From: Lingula anatina
Lineage: Eukaryota; Brachiopoda; Lingulata; Lingulida; Lingulidae
Assembly: GCF_001039355.2 (NCBI RefSeq)
Contig: NW_019774580.1
Location: 49,414 to 113,413, forward strand
Length of the DNA stretch: 64,000 nucleotides
Direction: 5' to 3'
Shown: one piece after another, positions 30,695 to 41,776 of the stretch
How the letters are laid out: each line of letters starts with the position of its first letter
How positions within the stretch are numbered: position 1 is the first letter of the stretch
The notes under the pieces: model-generated
Databases searched by the model: none
Seen by the model: only the letters and a program-made list of their open reading frames with translations
What the model was told of the DNA's origin: nothing
Made by a program: the position numbers and the translations under genes

Positions 30695-33600
30695 ATGGCA
30701 TACCAAGGTTGGTTCGTCCTGATTGCGACAATTCCGGCTTCCCTGGTTTGTGCAAGTTTTGCATCGTGGTCAGAGTTTGTTGCGATGTTAAGTCAACCCG
30801 ATTCCGGGATCTATGGCTCGGTGACTCTACTAGGTAAGTTGTATTGGCAGAGGACGGGTAAAAAGTTTGTAAGAACATGTGGAAATAGAGGTTCATAAAA
30901 CTAACATTCCAGGTTCAAGACAACATGTACATATACGTACAAAACGTTGCTTTTAGATTTTTTGTAGAAGAATAGTTCACGCCTTATCTCTACTCTCCTC
31001 CACCGGGATAAGTTTTTCGTGGAATATTTACTGATATTTATCTCGTTTTTTCTGCACACATTTCAGTACTGTGATCCTGATATGAAAAGCAAATATAACA
31101 CGGTAGTGTTATACAATTTGTCTCTGTCTTTAAATTACATTCACAATCACGGAAGAAAACCCAAAATTAGAAACAAAAGTCTCGGTAGAGTAATAAATAT
31201 AGATAACTGATGACAGAAAAGGCAGACCTGGTGACGATTCTAAAATTGTAGAGGTACTTTGGCCTCATTATTTCCATTTGGCTCTTTTGATCTTTTCCAC
31301 CAAAAACCATGGCCACACCTGATCGCCACACTCCGAGCGTTATGTAACCTTCCAACCCGGAGAATATATCCATATTCAGGGCAACTGTAACAAATATTGG
31401 AGTCCCTGTATTTAGTTTTATTGATCGACCATTTTTATCGGACATAGTCGTTTACGCTTAAACTAATAGTATTACGACACACAGGAATCGAACGATTCCT
31501 TATATTATAAAAACTGAGCCTCTAAAGTAGAAAGAGAGAGACCCAGGGAAATCGGCACTGTCCCTACCTGCGTGCCGGCCTGTAGCCCATATATGAGAGG
31601 AATAAAGACTACCTGAAACACAGTTTAATCTGTTGTGTGTATTCAAGCCGCCGTTTCTCAAAAATTAGTAACCAACCCAGGTTAATTACACAAACTCTCT
31701 TTATTTCAGTTGGTAACGTTTACGTAACCAACAAGGCATTGTCTCTCTGTCAGAAAAATAAAAACACAAATGACTTCATCACACAGCTGGCCTCTGGTAG
31801 ACATTTCCTTAATTGTCACTGTCAAAGATATAAATAAATAAATAAATAAACAAATAAACAAATAAATAAATAAATATAACGAGCCAAACTAGGCAAAAGA
31901 ATACTCTTTCCCTGTGACCTGAACATTATGGTAAAATTAACATCTATTGTATTCTATTTGCCGAACGAAGCGAGGCACATTTTCCTTCCCCCCTTAGCAA
32001 AGTCTTGGTTCCGCCACTGATCAAATGCACAGATTTTAAATATGGCACCAATCATGACACCTTATCATAATTATACCATTCACCCAAAATCGTGTTAACA
32101 GTCATTAGCCACCCTCGGACCCAGGTTTAATGTTTTTAAAACTCCCCAAGTGTAGCGAGGCAAATATAGAATGAAAGAAGAAGGGAAGTATTACTTTTAA
32201 GTGCAGACCACAGGGGTTGTAAATTGTCCAGTTTTTGTCTAGTTTGGGGTGGGGGGGGGAAGCCAACAGTGTATCCTATGTACACTGTATAGTGTATAGT
32301 GTGAATGATTTGTCATACGATGGAATGCAAAACCCTACTGTGCCAAAGACACCCTTCCATAAGTATCATAGGCACGCACGCTAAAGTTCATATTGTTCAA
32401 ATGCCCGTGTAGAGCCGCATTTTGCAACCGACCGCATTTTGCAACCGGTTGCAAAATACGTTCAGTTGCAAAATGCGGTCCTACTAAGTACAGCCGCATT
32501 TTGCAACTGAACGCATTTTGCAACCAAAGAAAATCGTGAAAACGCATTTTGCAACTGCAACGCATTTTGCAACCAGGATTCTTTTCTAAGAGTCTAAAAC
32601 AGTTTGAAGTACTAAACAAGTAGAATTAGAGGGGGGACGGGTTTGCTTCGACTAAATGCGGCTCTACACCCCCAATATGATACGAACAGGAAACAGTCAC
32701 AAGTAGGCCTAATCCTCATGAACCAAATCAGAAGTTAAATTTGTAGCTAAATGTTATAGAGAAAAGCAGGACTTCTTAGTACAATTTAACACAATAGCCC
32801 AAAATACGTATGGCATGTCTATGTGGAGGAACCTTTAATGGATGTGGTAGTATCATGTAAAATATTATATCCTGGCATAATTAAGGTTGGCAGAATTTGT
32901 TCCAATTGCGTAAACGTCTTCATAATCATATGAATTAGTCTTTATTATATGTATTAGTGTTCGTGTAANGGCACGCACGCTAAAGTTCATATTGTTCAAA
33001 TGCCCGTGTAGAGCCGCATTTTGCAACCGACCGCATTTTGCAACCGGTTGCAAAATACGTTCAGTTGCAAAATGCGGTCCTACTAAGTACAGCCGCATTT
33101 TGCAACTGAACGCATTTTGCAACCAAAGAAAATCGTGAAAACGCATTTTGCAACTGCAACGCATTTTGCAACCAGGATTCTTTTCTAAGAGTCTAAAACA
33201 GTTTGAAGTACTAAACAAGTAGAATTAGAGGGGGGACGGGTTTGCTTCGACTAAATGCGGCTCTACACCCCCAATATGATACGAACAGGAAACAGTCACA
33301 AGTAGGCCTAATCCTCATGAACCAAATCAGAAGTTAAATTTGTAGCTAAATGTTATAGAGAAAAGCAGGACTTCTTAGTACAATTTAACACAATAGCCCA
33401 AAATACGTATGGCATGTCTATGTGGAGGAACCTTTAATGGATGTGGTAGTATCATGTAAAATATTATATCCTGGCATAATTAAGGTTGGCAGAATTTGTT
33501 CCAATTGCGTAAACGTCTTCATAATCATATGAATTAATCTTTATTATATGTATTAGTGTTCGTGTAAAATACATGTAATCCTTAATTTGTTATTGTACTG

Positions 33601-36600
33601 TTCGTACGGCAGTTACAGAATATAATAGTACAGTGTAGCTTAAAGTCATATTAAAATGCACAAGTACCGAAAAAAAAAAATGGTAAATTAGTAAGAAAGA
33701 AACATATTAAGACATCATATGTAGGTTTAATAAATGATAATCAGGATGCATTATTTTTATAAAAATTTCAGGCTTTGTTCAGTCAGTTTACGTCCTGAGT
33801 GCTTTCGTGCCCAGTCCATTTACAAAGATGGCCGCCAAACACCTCAATATACGCCTGTCTTTTATGACCGGATTGGCAATCTCGTTCTTGGGCCTGGTGC
33901 TGAGTTCCATCGCCCCGGATATTACATTTCTGACAATATCGCGCGGAGTTTTTGTTGGTTTTGGCGTCAACTTCACCATGGTGCCCATATCATTTCTTAT
34001 AGCTGAGTGGTTTCCATGGGAACATCGTTTCCACGTTTTGGCAACAAGTTTTCGGATGATGATTAATCCAATAGGTAAGGGCAGCTTTTCGTAATGTCTA
34101 TTTCTTTAGTTGATTTTGCATATTCACCAACTGCTACCTGGAAAACACATTGACTTGCAATTTTAATTCTCTATTAGAGCTTCAATCATAAGACATAAAA
34201 TCGATTCATAACAGTCACCATGTTGTCATGACTGTCAGCTTTAATGAATCAGCTTTACTGACGAAAACTTTAATAAAATAAATGTTAGCAGCAGCTCAGT
34301 TTAAGGTGGTTCGATACGTTAAAATGGCCTAAATCTGACAAATCCAAATCTGATCTGATCCCATCTTTTTAATGTAAATTGCTTATCTAATATTAGTGCA
34401 ATAAAATCAAACACTTTTAGAGCAAAAAAAAAAATTTCGTCGTGAATAACACCAACCCACGCGCATCTGCTTTTGAGTCCCGCTCGCAATTTATTAAACT
34501 GCTTTGTAAATTGGTGTAAGATAGTGATCTGTTTCCGTCGTTACTCCGAAATTAAGTAAAATATTATCATTAAAATTGGCATTGCTGACGACCAGGGTGT
34601 GAGCTACAATCCCATGCTAATGTTTGCCTTTGAAATATTTTATTTATGAGATATGATCCCCTAATTACGATGTTTCACCACACTAAGGCATTAATACGCC
34701 TCTTTAATGATAAAATCAGAAGTAAGCCTTTTAAGAAGATTGCCTTACACGGGATTGTTGCACTTATTGTCCTGATTAGATAGGCTTTTAAATGGTGCTG
34801 ATAGCTTATCAAGTGAGGGAGATCGGCTTGAAATAGAAAACACAATTTTCACAACAAAAACGCTGTCATTACGTCATCAGTCCGAATAAACATTCGTGTC
34901 GATGTATTTTCGATGTAACAGCAATATCTCATAACATGACGATGTTGATTTCATTCTTATGATCATCTCTGCATTATCTAAGCGGATAGGAAAATAGACA
35001 CTAACATATTGAACCACCTTAACGTGTTTCAAAGGTCCATTGAAAAACGGCCATCTTCTGTTCAATTTCCAGGGAGCGTAGCTGGCGCTAATCTTATCAG
35101 ATGGATTAATGATCTTCTCGGCTGGAGGTATTCTTTTGGTGTTCTCGCCATTCTTGCAGTCTGTACTGCTTTTGGTTTGGTGCTGTTTCTTCGCCACCCA
35201 GAAGAACAAGACAAAGATAAGGCACATTCTGAAGCACTCGAACAAAGTAAAATTCCATGGAGCAGGGCATCTAAAATGATTATATTTGTTCTTTGGGTGA
35301 CTATATCATCTTGCAAAGCAGTTGGTCAAACAGTATTTTACACCATTGTGGTAGGTTATAGGATATGTAACATTAACATGAAATGGACTATCAGAAAAAT
35401 AATTCTATAAATCTTATATAAATAATTAATGATATTAAAGTTATAGGTACAAGTCATTCAAGTCATTCAATCATTCAAGTCATTCAAATGTACCATATAT
35501 GCGCTCTATGATAGGTGGGTCAAAATGTTTAAACATTAACACTATAAAAATGTGTTTTAGGTAAAATATGGAGAGGACCTGGGTTTTGATGCTCTTACTG
35601 CCACTCATCCCTTGACAGCAGATGGGATAACAGGATCTATATCTAGAGGGCTCACCTCTTTCCTTGGAGACTATATAAAGGGGAACATTCTGCATATGTA
35701 TGCCGTTTGTGCCACCATGTTGTCAGTGGCCAATGTTTTGGTGCCGTATGTTAAATCGCCCGTTGAATTGATAATATTTGGCGCAGGTAAAAAAAAAAAC
35801 TAGAAAACGCTATTTTTTCGTATCTTGTAACGTAAGATTCACTTGACCCTATTTTATTAAAGACAGAACGATGTTTTTCTTATTTGTAGACTGCTATTGT
35901 AATATCTTATATTCTCTCTGATATTTGTTTTATTATTTGCTTTCAAATCATGATTTTACATCACAGTAATAGGAGCCGGACAGGGTCCTATCTTGGCCGC
36001 GTGGTATGCCGCGTGCAGTGAAGCTCTTGGTGGGGAAAGTGTGCACACGCTTTTTGTCCTCCAACTTGTAAGCTGGGGAATAGGGCAATCCATTGGAAGT
36101 ATCTTACCAGGTGATATCCATCATCTTCTTATTTAGTTTTGATCACTATTCCTCAAAATTCATTGTGACATTCATACAGAGAAAAAATTAAAATGTCATT
36201 TAAAGTGGATTGCAGTTGACATAGGGCAGATATTACCAAGAACCCACACTTCATTCATTTTGTATTGGCATTAAATTAATTTTGTATTGGCATTAAAAAT
36301 TCAAACTTGGTTTGTGGATTAGCAGTTAAAATATGAACCCATTCAGAACAGCGGACTAACAGATTCGCTGATCAAATATGGCGACTCACTTAAAAGTTTG
36401 CCGCTTAATGCTCGATTTGACACTGAATAGATTCCCCGCGGGTTTTACGCAACAAGCGTTTAAGTGCGTAGGCCATATTTGACCCGCAGATCTGTTAGTC
36501 CGTTGTTTGTTAAACCGATCCAGGCCTTTCCATTCGTAATTCGGAAAATCCCTTTAAGTTTCCAGTCGTAGCACAAAGTTACATTTACAATGATGATTAT

Positions 36601-36899
36601 TTTTATTCCTTTCAGGGCTTATTCTAGATTTTACGAAGAGTTATACCTTGCTGTTTCATGTATTGGCAGTGTCCTATGGCTTCATTGTATTTGGGTTTAT
36701 TTGTATAATACTGCTCAATCGACGACATGCTTCTGTCAACGAAGGGTATCGTACTTACAACATGGCGTTAGGAAAAATCGGCTCAGCCTCTAAAACTGCT
36801 GAAGATATGTCAACGTCTGTATATCGATTGATACTTGAATCATATCCAAAATATGATTACGTTGAAGAGAGGGTCCAGCCATCTCAGGATGAACGATGA
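30695..36899 (+). CDS. Major facilitator superfamily transporter, MCT (SLC16)-like, gene 2
   Basis: Second complete copy of the six-exon transporter: 30695-30833, 33772-34074, 35073-35350, 35561-35786, 35967-36110 and 36616-36899, 457 aa. Every splice site and phase matches gene 1, and the last exon is three bases shorter (VNEGYRTYNMALGK in place of VNNVSIRSSNMALGK). Other differences are scattered substitutions, several conservative (T to M, M to V, H to Q). It follows the oxidase gene rather than being nested in it. Whether the genome has two genes or one gene with two divergent alleles cannot be settled here. Function as for gene 1: a polytopic membrane carrier of unknown substrate. Confidence 0.8.
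31109..31695. other. 585-bp segment present only in block A'
   Basis: Inserted in the first intron of transporter gene 2 relative to gene 1. On the minus strand it has a 92-codon ORF (31167-31445) with the segments MDIFSGLEGYITLGVW and GVAMVFGGKDQKSQ, unlike random intron translation, but I recognise no family. No clear terminal repeats or target duplication seen. Confidence 0.4.
31710..31837 (+). CDS. Possible alternative terminal exon of transporter gene 2
   Basis: Counterpart of 18616-18743: same length (128 bp), same acceptor, ends CHCQRYK then TAA. G/A changes give GNVYVTNK in place of GDFYVTNK. Conservation of phase and stop position is suggestive only, because the two blocks are so recent. 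Confidence 0.3.
32410..32666. mobile_element. Family 4 element, complete copy 2
   Basis: TAGAGCCGCATTTTGCAACC to AAATGCGGCTCTA, 257 bp, interior made of TTGCAAAATGCG units in both orientations. Confidence 0.8.
33010..33266. mobile_element. Family 4 element, complete copy 3
   Basis: Same as 32410-32666, 600 bp downstream, within the N-joined duplication. Confidence 0.8.
34315..35018. mobile_element. piggyBac-like MITE, complete copy 1
   Basis: 704 bp, left end GGTGGTTCGATACGTTA, right end TAACATATTGAACCACC, with TTAA on both sides (34311-34314 and 35019-35022). TTAA duplication is diagnostic of piggyBac-type insertion. No transposase. The right end lies only about 50 bp before transporter exon 3. 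A relative sits at 56640-57320. Confidence 0.85.
36335..36516. mobile_element. Family 6 fold-back element, copy 3
   Basis: Orthologous to 22484-22665, with small changes (ATTCGCTGATC for ATTCGCGGATC). Confidence 0.7.
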
Positions 36900-36985
36900 A
36901 AGGCAACTGACAGGGGACCTGATTTCGGCAAATCTGGGATGATTCCGTAATTCACTTACACGCAGGTGGTTAAATCATGTGACCA

Positions 36986-38027
36986 AAAATCATGTGACCA
37001 CGTGGCGCCAAAGATACAATGGAAACGTGAATGTCCCGCAAGCAGCTACTATGGAAGGAGACGTAAATACATTCAGAAGTTAGTCACCATGTTTTGGAAG
37101 ACCATTATGTTCTAGCAACAAGTTTTTTGACCTCTCCTGTTTGGAAAACATATCCATGTAATGGCTTCAAGGTGGCCTGGATGTGAGGAACTTTGCAGCT
37201 TTTGCTTGCAAACTACATTGAGGGTCGTATATAATTTTTAGTAGGCATAAAAAGCTTCACCAATGCAATTTGTATCATACTTAGTATTCTGCCGTGAATA
37301 AATTTATCTATTTATAAAAAACACTTCATTAAAACGGGATATGTTGCGGTTGCTTTTAGCGGAACTAAATGCCCACTACAAAGTGCACAGTGGCAGGTCA
37401 TTGACTTTGATATAGACAATTTACCGCAGACTCAGTAAACCTTTTCTTTACCAGAGCTCGGTTGGATGCAGACAACCTCACCAGGCACAAAACAGAAGTG
37501 TGTTTAGCTGCTGACATATCTGTGAATACCTCGTGATAAAAGTCTACAGAGTACAAAATACCTTTGAGCGTATTATTTAATGGATACTTGCGAGAAAATT
37601 TTCAAAATCGCAACGAATTCATTGACATATTTTTACCGACCTTTTTTAATACAGTTGGGAGAACCTTTAAGGCTCATTCCTTATGATATATCTGTCTGAT
37701 AGATTTAGATATTTACATGCGTATTTGCCGCTATCGCATCCATATTAAGATTAAAAAAATGTTAAGTACCTATGTTAGCTTTGTTGCTATGGTGATTTGA
37801 CCTTAGGATTCAATTATTCTTGAACACTATGGGAAATTTAATGTTTTGCATATATTTTCAATTTCTTCACAGGTGAAGTGCGATCATAGTCCATTTCTCC
37901 TACAGATGGTCTTCAATACATATGACAAACATAGTTGAAAATATTTATAGGTGCCCATGCAAATTAAGTTGCTATGGTAACTTATTTTACTATAAAATTG
38001 AAAATCTTCACTTTCTTGGTACGTTTC

Positions 38028-38065
<38 letters not shown>

Positions 38066-38107
38066 CGGTAACGTGTTTTCATTGACTTAATTAACTCACC
38101 ACACTAG
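36986..38107. other. Intergenic, nothing recognised
   Basis: AT-rich sequence after the duplicated block, with a poly-T run at about 38029-38063. No ORF of coding character. Confidence 0.4.
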
Positions 38108-38333
38108 GGGTGCTTTCCCAGAGATTTAGATCGATCTAAAGATTAAGTTTTAGATCGACCTCACTCCCTGGGGGTTCACGCTAAATTGCAGTCTGCCGAG
38201 CGGGCACCATAGTTAATTACCCCCTTACAGCTTTTAGTAGGCGGGACAGACGCTTAAGCCGGCCAAGCTGACAGTAATTTAGTGAGACTCCCCACAGGGA
38301 TAGATCGATCTAAAAATCTATGGAAATGGGGTG
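38108..38333 (+). mobile_element. MITE family 1, copy 4
   Basis: GGGTGCTTTCCCAGAGATTTAG to CTATGGAAATGGGGTG, flanked by TAG and TAA. Closest to copy 3 at 12790. After it, a 60-bp sequence (CATCAGTA.ATAGCAAAACTAGA) is repeated in tandem at about 38340-38430. Confidence 0.8.
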
Positions 38334-38433
38334 TAAGTCATCAGTACATAGCAAAACTAGAATTTGTCAAAGAGTGATTGATACCCATCATCAGTATATA
38401 GCAAAACTAGAGTTTGTCAAACAGTGATTGATA

Positions 38434-39242
38434 CCCATCTATATTCTGTTGCTATGGCAACTTGCTTTAAGATAAAACTGTTTTATTGGTATATTTTCAA
38501 AGTTTACTTTGCAGGCAAAGTATTCTCAACAACTTAACTCACCACGCTATCTGTTGATGTTTTGTTAAATGTAAGTTGAGGAAATTCTTGATTAAAAAGC
38601 ATTTGTTAAGCAATTTTAGCCAGCCAGTTTACCTCAGCTTTTGTCTATTGCTAGATTGCCTGATCGCCAGCACTAGCTGCAGACGCAATATAATAGTAAC
38701 ACACAAAGCATACGCAATGTTGTGTAGAAATTTGTCAATCTACAGAATCTAAGAGAAAACAACTAAAAATAAATTCGTGGATAAATTCCGCCCGCATTTA
38801 TTCGTTAAGTCTGTTGTTCCTTATGATTCCACTCACCACAACTCCCGCAAAATCTCTTTTCATTTTAAGCAAAGTCACGAGATTTTGGTCCATCTCGGAT
38901 GATACCCAAAGTGAACTCCGCGCCTTTCAGTCAATGAATAAAACTGTGGCTTAGCACCCTAAATATTACAACTGTCTATGCGTGTGCGTTGTCCTTTCTT
39001 TCAGTTCAGCCACCTCAAATATTCAGATTTTGTTTGCAAAGGCTTCTCATATACACGTATGATAATGAGAGTTCCTTTGAATTAATAAGCAATGTTCTAG
39101 TGTCGGGTCGCAGCGGATAGTAGTCATAAAATATACATCCAATTTAATATACATCCAATTTAATAAGCACCTAGCCTAAAGGGGACTGCGGTAGATAAGG
39201 TTGGTAGGGGAAATGGAGACAACGAAAAGTTATTCTTTTTCA

Positions 39243-39312
<70 letters not shown>

Positions 39313-39339
39313 ATTTCCCACAAAGGAAAGCCTCGTGAA
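38434..39339. other. Intergenic with TA microsatellite
   Basis: No gene seen. Bases 39247-39309 are an uninterrupted TA run directly downstream of the minus-strand ORF that ends at 39340. The stretch just before it is related to the 3' part of the paralogue at 49279. Confidence 0.5.
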
Positions 39340-40146
39340 TTAAGTCACTGTGAAAGATGGTTCGACAAAAGTCCCTTTATGTAATGGAATGGTTGTATTT
39401 GATTTTTCACGTACAGTAACACGACCAACAAAACCCATCGGCACAGTGTCTGTGAATGGCGTCTCGGAGTTAGAAGAGAACGTCACGGTATTGCTAGATA
39501 ACGTCGCAGTGTCTGTTGATAACGTTACAATATCTGTAGATAACGTCACAGTATCTGTTGATAACGTCATAGTATCTGTAAATAACGTCACAGGATCGGT
39601 CCACATCCATGACGCATACGATATCATAATTGGTAAGCTTGTCTCTGACGGGGGATCATCAATCCACTCTGCTGACTCTCCGAACCCTTGAAAATGAGTT
39701 GAGTGTGCATATATAATATTAGGTGTCGTCAGTTCCTCAAGAGAGTTAGCCTCAGCGATGTCATTTGACGTCACCAGCGCTGTTCTCACAGCTGAAGCGG
39801 TAATTTCGTGTGTTGTTGCCCAGAGGGGCTCTAGAACAGTCATTTTCATCTCGTCAAAGGGTGTCGTAGAGTTAGAGCCAATTCTCATTGAAGGTGTCCA
39901 CATCCAAGACCAATAAGACACCATTATTGCTAGACTAGTGTCGGAGGGTGTGGCGTGCAACCAATCGGGTTCAGACGGTTTAGGCAGCACGGTTGATGAT
40001 GCTTCAATAATGCTTGCCCCAGATGTTGCTCCTGCTTTACAAATTGGGTATAATGTCGCCATTGCTGCTAAAAGTAGTGCAGAATTATCCCAGCACGTGA
40101 TAATGAACAACAGTATTGCCATTTTAACACAAAGTATAAGTTGCAT
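39340..40146 (-). CDS. SWMWT-repeat protein 1, unknown family, truncated C-terminus
   Basis: A 268-codon ORF with no recognisable domain. It starts with a hydrophobic stretch (MQLILCVKMAILLFIITCW and ALLLAAMATLYPI), a possible signal peptide or membrane anchor. Two related modules about 90 residues apart share PS.TSL.IM.SY.SWMWT. They are followed by a Thr/Ser-rich tract of seven-residue units (DTVTLST-type) encoded by a 21-bp minisatellite at about 39495-39600. The paralogue at 49279-50199 aligns without a frameshift over the first ~200 residues, which argues that the ORF is real. Here the frame ends at SFTVT followed by TAA, where the paralogue has TCA and continues 43 residues; upstream of MQLIL there is a TGA where the paralogue has CAA. 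Function unknown. Confidence 0.6.
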   Translation of the reverse strand: MQLILCVKMAILLFIITCWDNSALLLAAMATLYPICKAGATSGASIIEASSTVLPKPSEPDWLHATPSDTSLAIMVSYWSWMWTPSMRIGSNSTTPFDEMKMTVLEPLWATTHEITASAVRTALVTSNDIAEANSLEELTTPNIIYAHSTHFQGFGESAEWIDDPPSETSLPIMISYASWMWTDPVTLFTDTMTLSTDTVTLSTDIVTLSTDTATLSSNTVTFSSNSETPFTDTVPMGFVGRVTVREKSNTTIPLHKGTFVEPSFTVT

Positions 40147-40618
40147 TTCTATCCGTCATATATCTGTAAGGCTAACCTGAAGACTATACACAACCATGCT
40201 GCACAAGATGTAATGTGATATTTAAGTAATACATTGCTACGATCCGCCCTGATGTTGAAGTGTAAGGGCAATATTGAACGACCGATCTTTTTTTATTAGA
40301 GTCGCACGATGGAAAATTGCACCAGGTAACCCGATTAACTCATGGGCCTCACCAGCACATATCTCTTCGCAGTGTTGCGAGTTGGACATCTTAGGAGGTA
40401 CTGCAGTTGTGTGCACAACACTTGGAATTTAAGGTCAACTGACAATTGACCCCTGGTCTGTAAAGATACCTATGATTGGCGGTCAATATAGAACCCCTAG
40501 AAAGTAGAACGAAGTACGAAGGTCACACTAGATAAATCCAGAGTTAGGAGCAAGTACAGTAGGCCTAAAAGACGTGGTATACTCTTGAAGCACAATGTAC
40601 GTGTAGCACTTGATATTT
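40147..40618. other. Intergenic between divergent genes (unit 1)
   Basis: Upstream of the SWMWT ORF. Parts (about 40440-40560) resemble 50460-50580 upstream of the paralogue, so the duplicated unit includes this region. GATTAACTCATGGGCC at about 40334 recurs inverted at about 40723. Confidence 0.5.
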
Positions 40619-40849
40619 AGAAGTATAAATATTTTGATGCATCTAGAAAGATCTACATGATAGTTGTTGAATACAGTCCGAGCTTTCGGCCCCTGGGCCT
40701 TCTTCGGGGAATATATGGTAAGGCCCATGAGTTAATCGGGTATACCTGAATTGATATTCCCCGAAGAAGGCCCAGGGGCCGAAAGCTCGGACTGTATTCA
40801 ACAAGTATTATGTAGATCTTTCTAGATGCATCAAAATATTTATACTTCT
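40619..40849. repeat. Large inverted repeat with hammerhead-like cores
   Basis: The arms 40619-40713 and 40754-40849 are near-perfect inverses around a 40-base loop. Each carries CCGAAGAAGGCCCAGGGGCC then GAAAGC, the arrangement of the hammerhead-like motif at 9670 with the first box mutated, followed in both places by a TGTAT.CAA word. Inverted terminal copies of this kind fit a Penelope-like element remnant. Confidence 0.6.
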
Positions 40850-41776
40850 ATTATTACCAAGATCTATACGGTAAATCAACATGAATCCGCACTTGATATT
40901 TAAAATGCAACTGTTTTGGTTAGATATGTATTAACATTTTTATTCCAGCTGGACTGAATGACGTTTAAAAATTTTCTCTATAAATTACGTGTATTTGTGC
41001 TGTCGTGCAGTACAGTATTGCTTCCTTAAACGTGAGGCTTTTTTAAGGGTATTAAAATACAAGCCATTGTTACAACAAATATATACTTTCAGAGATTTGA
41101 TCTCTGCAGTGAAAAAGATAAGTTAATGATGTAGATATTCTATTTTCTATGGACCGCATTCACCGGAATGAGTCTGAATAAGATCATTAAATTATCGCAA
41201 CAACATGGGACACGCACAGCATGGGAATTAACGTCACGTGCAGCTTTAGTTGTATTCTAGCGTTTGTAAAGAAAATCAATTGTAAATGGGTAGAGGGAGG
41301 CCGCCATATTAAATAGTGATATATGTGGATTTTTCAATTTTTTTAATTTTTTGACCTCATTAATGAGACGATTGACACCAAAAGAGTCTTGAAGCAAGAA
41401 AATACTATCATAAACTTCCCTGCAAAATTCCATAACGATAGTTACTTCCATGGTCAAATCCAACCATTTTACAACAAATTTCTCAGCCTTTTTGATATGT
41501 CAACATTTTTTCTGTGTTTTGTCCAAAACTTGCCATATATGGATATATGTATACTAAGGACAAAGTGTAAATTTTAATTAATTAATTAATTTATTTATTT
41601 ATTTATTTCCAAAATGATTCCTCAAAACACAAAACACAATATACATGCTCTCGTCTTTAGCCATCTTAATACAAGTACAATTATATCTTCCTTAAAACCA
41701 CGTAGGCACCATCATTGTAACCCAATAATATATTTCCCGCAGTAAAGTCAACTCGACCTTTGGCTCTAGCAGTAAG

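Larger units (their letters stand above)
32371..33570 (+). repeat. 600-bp direct repeat across a single N
   Basis: 32371-32969 recurs at 32971-33570 with essentially no change. The N at 32970 marks a contig join, so this is probably an assembly duplication. Each half contains one family 4 element. Confidence 0.85.
26067..36985 (+). repeat. Large duplicated block, copy A' (contains transporter gene 2)
   Basis: Near-identical to 14333-23125 but longer by indels: about 1.15 kb at 29035-30190, 150 bp at 30328-30479, 585 bp at 31109-31695, an N-joined 600-bp repeat at 32371-33570 and 455 bp at 34200-34655. Bases 26067-30694 hold no gene that I can support. The order of shared landmarks is the same as in copy A. 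Confidence 0.9.

Noticed and set aside
39350-39691. Plus-strand ORF rich in DNVTVSV repeats (and 49505-49714)
   Set aside because: Antisense reading of the 21-bp minisatellite within the SWMWT ORFs; the minus frame is longer and conserved without frameshift.
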